Shown: positions 16,462-26,300 of the stretch, in pieces
How positions within the stretch are numbered: position 1 is the first letter of the stretch
Layout: each line of letters begins with the position of its first letter
Assembly: GCA_012972835.1 (NCBI GenBank)
Contig: JABDHK010000015.1
Location: 1 to 42,600 of the forward strand
DNA: 42,600 nucleotides
Direction of reading: 5' to 3'
DNA from: Chlorobiaceae bacterium
GTDB lineage: Bacteria; Bacteroidota; Chlorobiia; Chlorobiales; Chlorobiaceae
Program-made: the position numbers and the translations under genes
Notes under the pieces: generated by a model
Told to the model about the DNA's origin: nothing
Databases searched by the model: none
What the model saw: the letters and a program-made list of their open reading frames with translations, nothing else

Positions 16462-19400
16462 TTATTTTTTTGGCCATGTAACAGCCATCCACAAGTCCTT
16501 CATGCCATTGTTGTCGCAATAGATGGTATAGGGCGTTGCCGGCAGATTGGCGGGATCCACTACAGTGGGCAAGGCGATGTTCACGAGGTTGCCCGTCATG
16601 AGGTTCAGGGCTGGATTGGACGCCAAAGCATCCTTTTTTGCACTACTGGAAGTGCCATCGAATAAAGTGACTGGGTTCGGGTTTGCGTTTGTCATTTCAG
16701 CAAAGAACTTTACCCCTCTCACTCCGGACAAGTTAAGTTTCGCAGCCCAAAACGGAAAATGTTGCGGCAGGAGGTTGAAAGAAAGCGGTGCCAAAGGTGT
16801 AGTGGCGCCTTTGAATTTTGCCCAATCGCTGGGGAATTCATGCCGTAAGGAGAATAGTCGCACGGATCCCACTGTAGCGGCATTTTTAATTTTATTGGTC
16901 AAGTTTGTGACTGCCAGTGCTTTCAAAGCTTCCCCGCCTTCTCGAGCAGTGTAGCGGATATGGAGAACGACATCGGTAATGGTGTCAAAATCAAACTGCG
17001 GTATGGCCGCCGGAAGGGTCAATTGCCACTGGCTGATAACACCGGAATATTCAAAGGGTAGATAACGCTCATCATGCAGGTTGGTTTCAAACAAGCCACT
17101 GTCAGCCTGAGCTGAGCTGGTGACTACGGCCTGGATGGCGCCGTAATTGGTGCTGAAATTTTTGGCGTCTGTATACCCGGAACCTTTTATTTTACTGCTG
17201 GCGCGAATGGAACTGTTTTGCAATGAGAGTGTGCAATTCACTCCGGTATAAGGCCCGGTAACACAGGGGATGGTGACAGCCACCGACTTGATGCGCCGGA
17301 AATAGTGTCCGGGGCCATCCAGATCGAACAACTCTTCCAGCAGAGTGACCAGACAGGTTCCGGTGGCGCGCAATTGGATCAAGGAGAGCGGGGCAATTTG
17401 CAGCAGACTCACCTGCTTGGTCATCTCATATTCACGCGCATTCAGATTATGATACGACATTTCCATGCGCTTGATGTCGTAAAGCATTTTTTCCCCCGCC
17501 AGCAGTCCTTCCATTCCGTCCATGTAGTTGGATTGAATGTAACTGAGAGTCGTATCTCCCAACTCATGCTGCAACGCCAGTTCCGCCTTCTTCGCCGTCG
17601 AAAAAGCGAGCTGAAAAGCGTTAGCATAGAGATTTTGCAATGCTCCTTTCATCCACAGATACAAACCCACTGTTGTTGTTTTTTGATACTGCCCCTGGGA
17701 ACCTACGGGAAGTTCGGTGCCTTGCAGGAAGTTCTGAATCTCTTCCGCCTGCTGCATCTGAGTTTGATGGTTTTGATATTCCTTTTGGGCGATCGCCTCG
17801 CGGATTTGAGCTCCCCGCAATTGTTTCATTACCTGGTTGATCTCCCCCATAGCCGAGTTGCTCTGGAAGTTCCACTCCTGCTCGCGCCGGGAATAACTAC
17901 CGAGCTTGGCGTTCATGCTGGCATTGTAAGAATCCAATTCCGCCATTGTTTTGAAGCTCTCCGCCATAAAGGTCATCAAACCGATCAATTGATTTGAGCC
18001 GTAAGTCATGGTTACACCACAACCAAATGGCTCAACATTTCCCGAAAAATTAGGTATTACAGCCAACTCTGAACCGATGCTCTGAAAACTGCTTGCCTGT
18101 TGGGTATTTTTCTGACTACTTTCAAAATAGGAGAGTTCCGAAGCTTCGTGGTTGCTCAGAGTTTTTATTTCGCCATTGCTGACCGATGGAGACTTTTTGG
18201 AAATGTCCACAGTGATGTTGTCAAAAGCCATTTCGGGTTCACTTGAAGCATCTGCCTGGGTGAAACTGAGGTTTTGCAATCCGGAAGTGTCAATGGGATC
18301 CAGAGAGGGTATTTTGATTTGGGCGGCTGTCCTCCCCAATAGCTTTTGGTAGTAGGTATAGCGCTGACTGGCATTAGCGAGGGATTGCTCCAGGCCTTGC
18401 CGCGATTTAATGGCATCTTGCCATTGGGAATATTTCACCATTTCGGCAAGGTTCAGCACGATGGACTCATGCTGGGCACGCAACAGCGACAGCGCTTCAT
18501 TGTCTCCTTTTTCATAGGCGGACAGCAGGTTGGCTCCCAGCAATTTCACTTCCTGGCAGATTTCGGTCGCCTTGGAGACCAACAATTGGAATCGAACCAG
18601 TGGCAACGGTTGGTTCAAGCCGTTTATTATCGCGTTCACGTTCAATCCCTCGGCTGCCGCCCGCACCAGCAATGCGGGGTCAATGGGCGGATCAAACAGC
18701 GGCAATTGCTGGAATACGCCTTGTATATTGAAGCTGTTATGAATCTTGAACAGCCGGTCGGCGACAGTATCCCAATAGCCGAGCAAGGTGTCATTTTGGG
18801 GAATACAGAAAAACAAGGTCTGGCAGACACTGTTAAGCGTGTTGGCGGGCGTCGGATCCGCGGCGGAAGCTGGGCTGGGTGCGGTGTCAAACGGAATGTC
18901 GAGCTCCATGTCGACCAAAGCATCGCTGAATTTATTGAGACTGGGGCGGATTGATGCGTATGTCTGAGCCGCAGTGGATTCCTTCACCGGTACAACCTGG
19001 GGTTTGGTTCCCAGAATTTGGGCGGCAAGTATATAAATTTGAGTCGCCTCGTTGATGGTCTCGATGGTGTATTGCTGAAACAAGCTGTCACCCCAGGCAA
19101 TGAGATTGTCGAGGTAAGCCATGACAGTCTTGAGCATATAAGCAGTAGGGCGGAACTGGGCCACCACGTAAGGTTGAAACGGCGCCGACGACCAAGCGTT
19201 AATGGAGTTGATGGTGTCGTGTTGCAACTGGGGATCCTGGCCGGTGGAAAGATTCAGCATCATTTTCTGAATCAGCTCGGAGTCATTGTATTGGAAAGGG
19301 CGTACCTTCCAAAACCTTGCTGGTGTTGGGCCGTCGCTATCGTCGGTAGGATCAAAAATTGTGTGGAACCAATTCTGGGCATCCTTGAATTGCTGGTTTT

Positions 19401-20328
19401 GGCTCAAGTGAATGGCGATCAGGAGCGGCGCATGGAAAAAAAGTTCCCAGTTATATATTGAATAGGCACCACTGGTGGAAAAATCCAGATCCTTTACCGG
19501 CCATTTCTGCAGAACACTTGTGGTGGGGTTGTAGGCTGGATTTGTTCCTGTGGTAAAAATTTGCTCATAAAGCCTCACAGGAGTTTGCTGCGGCAATGGC
19601 AGTCCGGTACGCAGAAGAATCTGGGTGTTGACAGGCAGCTTCAGGGGTGTCCCATCGGAGGTGGTGGCGGAAATGCCTCCGGCATTGGCAATGGCTACCA
19701 GCGACTCGTCGGGTAAGATCACGGGAGTCGCCGCCGTAAGGTTAGTGACCGTCGTGGCGCCCGCGAGGATAACACTTGTTGCGGACGGCAGGCTGATTTG
19801 AATCCCGCTTATGGTGGAATTGGGGATAGTAATCGGCAAGGTCAGAGATACGGTAATACCAGCGGCAACAGAGAGTGTGCCGAAGGCTGATCCATCAGAT
19901 TTAACGAAGTTGGTTCCATTGGGGATAATGAAAGAGAGAGGTGAACTTGCGTCCAACAATATCAGCGCTGCTCCTGAGAGTACCGGGTTTTGGTTGGCAT
20001 CCAGCAATTGAGTGACCGTGGGAGCACTGGATAATACCGCTTGTGTGCTGTTGGGAATGGCCTGTAACGATCCATCGGGGTTGGCCTGGTAACTTACATT
20101 CATTGCCAGCAGATCGAACACTGAGTCCGTTTGGCTCAATTCCTGCGCAAGTTGCAGGACATAAGGATGAAAATGCGGAAAGAACTTGTAGGTGACATTG
20201 AGATTGTAAGTCGTCAGAATATTGGAAAGGATCGGGCCCCAGCCACTCTTCGGTTGATAGGCCTGGAATGGACGTATGGTTGCGTCAATGAGATTGTGAA
20301 AACTGCTGCCTGCGGAATAAGTGTTCAT
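16462..20328 (-). CDS. Tc toxin TcA subunit, C-terminal half (channel and TcB-binding)
   Basis: This 1,288-residue protein starts at the ATG at 20328, preceded by AGGAGA; the open frame extends to a TTG at 20355, directly after the upstream stop, but lacks support. It matches the C-terminal half of TcA toxins: SGAYSIYNWELFFHAPLLIA and WFHTIFDPTDD near residues 275-330, a long coiled-coil region near 815-880 with MGEINQVMKQLRG (central channel), FDLDGPGHYFRRIKSVAV and VTGPYTGVNCTLSL, YLPFEYSGVISQWQLTLP, then DVVLHIRYTAREGG and the beta-rich TcB-binding domain at the end. TcA pentamers form the pre-pore that binds the target cell and injects the toxin. A Ser/Thr/Ala-rich beta insert at about residues 70-240 is extra. 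It is the last gene of the operon, 27 bases after its partner. Confidence 0.9.
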   Translation of the reverse strand: MNTYSAGSSFHNLIDATIRPFQAYQPKSGWGPILSNILTTYNLNVTYKFFPHFHPYVLQLAQELSQTDSVFDLLAMNVSYQANPDGSLQAIPNSTQAVLSSAPTVTQLLDANQNPVLSGAALILLDASSPLSFIIPNGTNFVKSDGSAFGTLSVAAGITVSLTLPITIPNSTISGIQISLPSATSVILAGATTVTNLTAATPVILPDESLVAIANAGGISATTSDGTPLKLPVNTQILLRTGLPLPQQTPVRLYEQIFTTGTNPAYNPTTSVLQKWPVKDLDFSTSGAYSIYNWELFFHAPLLIAIHLSQNQQFKDAQNWFHTIFDPTDDSDGPTPARFWKVRPFQYNDSELIQKMMLNLSTGQDPQLQHDTINSINAWSSAPFQPYVVAQFRPTAYMLKTVMAYLDNLIAWGDSLFQQYTIETINEATQIYILAAQILGTKPQVVPVKESTAAQTYASIRPSLNKFSDALVDMELDIPFDTAPSPASAADPTPANTLNSVCQTLFFCIPQNDTLLGYWDTVADRLFKIHNSFNIQGVFQQLPLFDPPIDPALLVRAAAEGLNVNAIINGLNQPLPLVRFQLLVSKATEICQEVKLLGANLLSAYEKGDNEALSLLRAQHESIVLNLAEMVKYSQWQDAIKSRQGLEQSLANASQRYTYYQKLLGRTAAQIKIPSLDPIDTSGLQNLSFTQADASSEPEMAFDNITVDISKKSPSVSNGEIKTLSNHEASELSYFESSQKNTQQASSFQSIGSELAVIPNFSGNVEPFGCGVTMTYGSNQLIGLMTFMAESFKTMAELDSYNASMNAKLGSYSRREQEWNFQSNSAMGEINQVMKQLRGAQIREAIAQKEYQNHQTQMQQAEEIQNFLQGTELPVGSQGQYQKTTTVGLYLWMKGALQNLYANAFQLAFSTAKKAELALQHELGDTTLSYIQSNYMDGMEGLLAGEKMLYDIKRMEMSYHNLNAREYEMTKQVSLLQIAPLSLIQLRATGTCLVTLLEELFDLDGPGHYFRRIKSVAVTIPCVTGPYTGVNCTLSLQNSSIRASSKIKGSGYTDAKNFSTNYGAIQAVVTSSAQADSGLFETNLHDERYLPFEYSGVISQWQLTLPAAIPQFDFDTITDVVLHIRYTAREGGEALKALAVTNLTNKIKNAATVGSVRLFSLRHEFPSDWAKFKGATTPLAPLSFNLLPQHFPFWAAKLNLSGVRGVKFFAEMTNANPNPVTLFDGTSSSAKKDALASNPALNLMTGNLVNIALPTVVDPANLPATPYTIYCDNNGMKDLWMAVTWPKK

Positions 20329-20355
20329 AGGTTTTCTCCTGCTGGTTTTTTTCAA

Positions 20356-23300
20356 TTATTGCGCGGCAGCCTGCGAGGCTGCAATTTGGTTTTTGGTTGT
20401 TAAAGAGTAGGACAAGGCGGTAACATAATTCATACCGGCTTTGGAGATTAACTGTGCAGCGGCTCCCGTCGTGTTTCCGGCCATGGTGGTCGACGCAGAT
20501 ATTTTACCCGCAATGCCAAAAACAGTGTTGTCATACGAAATTTGTGTCGCGGCATTCACCATGGTATCCACGTTGGGCTGATATTGAAAGATTGCTGCGG
20601 GATCCGGTGGGTTGGGCGAAACAAAAAACGGAATCTGCGGTGTCAACAACAGGATATTCCAATAATTGGGATTAATGACGCTCAAGGGAGGAAAAGAGGG
20701 ATGCAATGCCCAGCCTTCCCAGCGGCTGAAAGAGCTTTCGGTGATCGTAGGCTGCACAAAAAACGTCAATTCCTGGCTGGCGTTAGGATCACTGGTATCC
20801 TCAAAAAAGAAGGGGCTGGAGAGTGTGCCAACCTGACTCAGGTAATAGGAATAAACATAATCGGTCCATGCAGCTCCCTGACCGCTGGGTTGCGGAAGGT
20901 TATCACAAACTAATAGATTGAAAGAATTTACCGTTTGCAAAATGGTTTTCGGCGCTACGTTGATGGATTGCAAATTGCCTCCAAGCTCGGTAATTTCACT
21001 CAGATAGGTGGCTTGTAAAAGACCTGATCCCTTGGCTATTGATGCTGGATCCGCAATATACCCCACGTCCCTGGTGGCATCATATCCATAACTGCCATAG
21101 GGAGTATAACGTCTCTGCACCCAGCTTTTGGCGCTGCATACTGGTTCACTATTCTTACCGGTCAGGCGAAAGGCCTGATTAATGCCGTCCATATGGATAC
21201 GTACGGCTGTTTCATTACCATTATTGTCGGTGTCAATGGAAACATGTGGGTAAACCTCCTTTGCAGGGTCGAAGTCGGTATCAACAAAAATGGGAATAAA
21301 CCGTTTGATGTCGCTTGATTTCCGGGGTGTCCATTTTGCCTGATAGTATTCGCTCCAATTCAACTGGACTTGCACGGTTTTTTGCGGCGCGCCGGTGGTC
21401 ACCAGAATGTTGGAGAGATCGTTGAAGGAGAGCTGGGTTAAATTGTTGGAGCCGGATGTACCATCCGAATTGGATTGGGTTGAAGATGATGCGGAGGAAG
21501 AGGTGCCCTGTACGACAAAGGTCAGCCAGAAAAGATTGAGTCTTCCCCGCCAAATAACGGCCACGACATGGTCGCCCTCAATATCGGTACTCACTGGTAT
21601 CCAGGCATTCCAGATGCCATTTGAATAAGTCCGGTAGAAGTATTTCGAAGGCTTGCCATGGTGACGCCCGATTACATGCAGGGTATTTGCCGTAGCAGCG
21701 GTTCCAGGCGCTGGTGCTTGGTTAAACATGCTGACAATGTCCAACCGGGCGCGGGTATCAAGATCCTGGAGGTATTGGGTAAAGACTTTTTCCACCAAAT
21801 CCTGCGTGATGTCGCCCTGCAACAGGGTGCCCTGCATGGCTTGAAACAGGTCGGTGGCATTTTCGCGAAATTCGGGGATGAGCCAGTTTTCCGGCCACAG
21901 AAAAATTTCCCGGTTGGCTTCCCACACCCTGTAACGCTTCATCCAATCCCATTTGCCGGAATCCATAACCGACGGTTTCACCTGCGGTTCGAGATTTAAA
22001 AAGCATCGTTGAATGAAGGTTTGCACAGACGAGAGAGCCAGGCGGATGCGGGAAGTCTGCACCACCGGTTCCATGCCTGGATCTACCAGGAAATATTCGA
22101 AAAGACCATTTGTATCGGTGACGCCGAAATTGACAATGGCGGTCATGGTGAGGATCTTGGCGCAAAGGGCGTCGCGTTTTTTCTGGCGTAATGGATCAAA
22201 AACAGATTGAGCGAGCGGTTGCCATTGGTCGGATGTGTATTGGGACTTGACGGCGTTACGCAGGGTAGCAGCGATAGCGACGCCGGTATCAGGATTTGCC
22301 GGCGCAGTGGCCCTCGACGGATAGATGATACCGGTCGTTTGGGTTAATACTTGAGGTTGAACCTGCAAAGTCTGAACCATCTTAAGAGCTTCCCAAAGGC
22401 GGGCGAAGCCGAGGTCGTTGACCAGAGACGCAACGGTAAATTGAACCTGCCCGCTGGTAGTCGTTGTTTGGACTGCTCCCGTTCCCCATAATTGCACAAT
22501 AACCGCTTGGATGGTCGCCGCATCCCGTCGGGTCACATTGGCAATGGCCTGATAGAAATTATAAGCTACCAGTTGCTGCGCGGTGGTCACACCGGGGGGA
22601 AGCAGAATCGGCAAGGGGCTCACGGGAATGGTTTGCCGCGCATTTTGAAACACATTAATCAAGCCATCTGTACCACCGGCAGGCCCGGCTTTTAAGGCTG
22701 CGTAATTAGCCAGTCGCAGGAACTGACCAAAAAGCGCTTGCGCCTTGGGGGTGGAATCGTCGGAAGCCTGGGTAGGCAGGGCATTGAAGTTGAGGTTGCC
22801 GAAATCTCCTGCATTTGTGGAGATATAAACCACCTCACGCTCATCAAGGCTAAATCCCTGGATCAATTGCAAGGTTTTGGCAAGCAAAATTCTGGCGCGG
22901 TTGTAACGTTGGACAGAGGCTTCCGGATAAAGGAGAAGTTGACTCAGTGGGCCCAAGGGTAGAGTTTCGCCCTGCACCAGTAATTTGGCGTCGCCTCCGG
23001 CCAGTCCCTGGAAATCAAGGGTGAAGTGGCAGGGAATACCTGCTTTGAGCAAGGTGTATTTAGAAGGCGAGGTGTTGCCGGACTCAACGGTGTTCAACAT
23101 CAGCGGAGTGCTCAATAAATCAAATTGCAGCGTCACGGTTGCCGTGGCGTTTGGCAATATCGCCGTAAAACTGTAGGGGCCATCCACCGGAACCTCCAAA
23201 TATCCCTCGAAATGGACGCTGTTTACCCCTGACGGTTTATATGGGTTAGTGATGCTATCCGTATTTGCTGTAGGCAGTTTGTCTACTCTCACAAGATTTT

Positions 23301-26300
23301 GTTCCGCGCTGTCGGAAAAATAGGACGCAGTGACACCCTGATCGGCGGCGGACTTAAAGGCTTCCACGAGTGGCGTGACAGGAGTAGTTGTCGGGTCGGA
23401 AAGGATGGCCGTGTTGGTCAGTAAAGTTTTAGTCAGCGAAGCGTTTGATGCCAGTTGGGCAACCAGAGCCTGGAAGATCGCTTGATCCATAAGCTGGTTC
23501 TGGAGCCACGGAAGGAACTCCTGGGCCAAAACTGTCCGGGCACTTGCTTGTCCGGCGGGCATGGTAAACAGAGTTTCAAAATCAGCAGCTTGCAAAAAAC
23601 CGGATTTTTGCCCACCCACGGTGCTCTGCTGGAGATAGGTCTGGAAAAAAGTCAGAGCCTGGCCGTGAACATCGTCCAACATGCCCTGAAGCTGGGTTTG
23701 TTGGGCCGCTGTGATGGTCGTGGTTGTGACTAAAGCGGTCAGCTCAGCGCTTAGGGCACTCAGCCGTGAAGCCAGGGGAACACCATAAAAGGTTAGCGAC
23801 AGACTTTGGGTGATAGGGTCATAGGCGAGTTTGATTTCAGAATCCTGGGCAAAAACCTCAGCTGGCATCGGGCCAGTGACACTGATTGGAGTAACTTGAT
23901 ATTGGATGGTTCCGCTCCACATGCCCATAAAGGTCTGAGTAACAGTGGCTGGATAAACCTGCCCCATTTTCTGGCGAATCACATCATCCGTGAAGCTGGT
24001 GGGATCGGCGGGAACTGCGTTTGCCGATTGGATGGACAACAAGACAACCGACAAGGCCCGGATCTGCTGGAGAAGATTTGCCGGATCAGATTGATATTTA
24101 CTGGCCGGATCGGCGATTTGATGACGCAGGAGATACTGCAAATCCTGCACGGCAAAACCGGATTGTTGAACCAATTCCGCCATCTCAATGAATTTCAAGG
24201 TCTGACTCCATGGCACGTCATCGGATAAAACAGCTGTGCTCACAGCCAGCGACCCGCTTTTGATGGATGTAAAAGGGTTGAGGGCTGCCTGGCTGCTCTT
24301 GTCCACCGCCATATTCCGTAGCGCAATGAAATCCGCGATTGAAAGTTGAAGGCCACTGGAGAGCAAGGCATAGCGGTAGAGCAAGGACAAATTGCTCAGA
24401 GTGAGCGGAATGGAAGAGATATCCAAACTCTGGTCACCAAGAATGGCTGCCACTTCATCGGCTGCCAGGCCAAGGGCTCCCTGAACAGCGGTCAAATGGT
24501 TTTCCAAAAGGACATAACCATTTGTCAGATCTTCGGCGGTTTGTCCGGCCTGCCAGCGGAAGGGCAGATATTTGTTCTGAATCGAATCGAAATAGGATAG
24601 ATAGTGACCAGCCGGATCGTCAAAAATCGGATCATTGTTAAGTACCGCTGCAGTTAAAAAAATTTGTGCATACATCGGGTTGATACCGGTGGTGGGAATA
24701 TCAGTTCCCGTCCAGAGGGGAAGCATCCCTATCCGGCTAAATGGAGCAGCTGGCAATCGGTCATAGAGTGTCTGCAAATGGGAAAGGTAAAGCAGAGCTG
24801 TCACCATGGCGTTGGAAAAATCCGCATTAAAATTGGCATCAGACGCTGCCGGGATAAGTGGCGCGAGAAACACCTGCAGCGCCCAGTCCAACTCATCAAT
24901 GGACCACCCCAGTTTTTTCCACAGACGGACAAACAGATTCAGTTTGAGAAAGTCCAATGGCTGCGCAGCATTGCCACCCGCATAGATAAAGGTAGTATTG
25001 TGGAAGTCACAAGTGTTTTGGGGAGGCGCCTGCAAAACCAGAAGTGTGTTGGACAAACCTGCAGTCGCTACAGTCGCCAGCCATTTTTGCAAAGCCGTCA
25101 CGGGAAATTGGGGATAATATTGCTGCATCAAGCACTGCAACTTCTGTTCAAACGCGTTTGGTTGGGCCGGTGGTACGGTCGGAGTGTAACTGAAAATATC
25201 GCTTAAGCTCAACCCGAATTTTTGCAAGGAAGTGGTCAAGGGAACCAAAGCAGGGTTTAAAAAACCCGTTTCCATTATGTCCGCCAGGTTTTGATAGGTA
25301 ATGTCCAGACTATCTGCCAGAGTTTTCGCTGAGGAGAGGGCTGCCGCATCGTTCGCGTTAGTGTAGCCATAGAGTTTGAACCAATTGGAGAGGCTGGTAT
25401 TTTGTGTATAAAAATTGTATTCAGTTGGGGAGAGCCCAAGCGATTCACTAAAAATTGCTGACTGACTATAAGAACCGGGATTGCCAAAGAGAGGCATGGG
25501 ATCCACTGGCCGGAAAGTTTCCGCAATTTGCCAAAGGGGCATTTTAAAATAATTTAAAAAACCACGGACAGTTTCAATCCACAGGTCAAATGGCAGGCCC
25601 ATTGGATAGATCGTTGCGGTGGAGGAATTTGACAGAACTGCATAGGCTGCTGGCAAGACATTTTGCGGTTCAGCGATAAGATCGGCACTGTTGGCCGACC
25701 CTGTATCATAAACCGCCGTAGAAGACAGGGCGTTGTGAGCCACAAAATATTCCAGGATTTCGTTCACTACATCAATATAGGGCAGGGCCGTATTGGTGTT
25801 TTTACAGCTTAAATTCAAATTCGGCAAGTCCGGACGCCGCAAGGTCAGTGCCTGGAACGGTGTGCCGGGTGCGTTTTGAAGCATAAACGGATAGATTTGA
25901 CCGTTATGATCGTTTTGCCAGTTGGCAATGGTGCTTTGCCAGTCATTTGGGTCTGGATCGAGAAAGTGAAGGATATCGACCAAGTAAGCCGCCGGACTGA
26001 GCACCGACCGACACTCTTCACACTCGCAAAAATCCAGTGATCCAAAGAGTGAACTCATACCAGGGAACTGCTGGGTGATGGCATTTCTGGCACTTGTTCG
26101 GTCAGACGCAGAAGAGGCCATGGCAAACACTGGTGGCTGGATGAGATGTTTGACTGCGGCAAAAAGATTAAGTGTCACTGAAGCTACCTGCTGAGCCTTT
26201 TGATAGACCATATTCGCCTCGACAAGTGAAGGAAATGAAGAGCCAAACCGAGTCAGGAACTTTTCCTGTGTATAGGCGATGATATCGCGGGCCGAAGTGA

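Noticed and set aside
17305..17997. 230-codon and similar plus-strand ORFs inside the Tc genes
   Set aside because: They overlap conserved TcA or TcB-TcC domains in antisense and have Gln/His-rich shadow composition.
20329..20355. TTG start for the C-terminal TcA gene directly after the upstream stop
   Set aside because: The ATG at 20328 has an AGGAGA site at proper spacing, and the nine extra residues would include that site.
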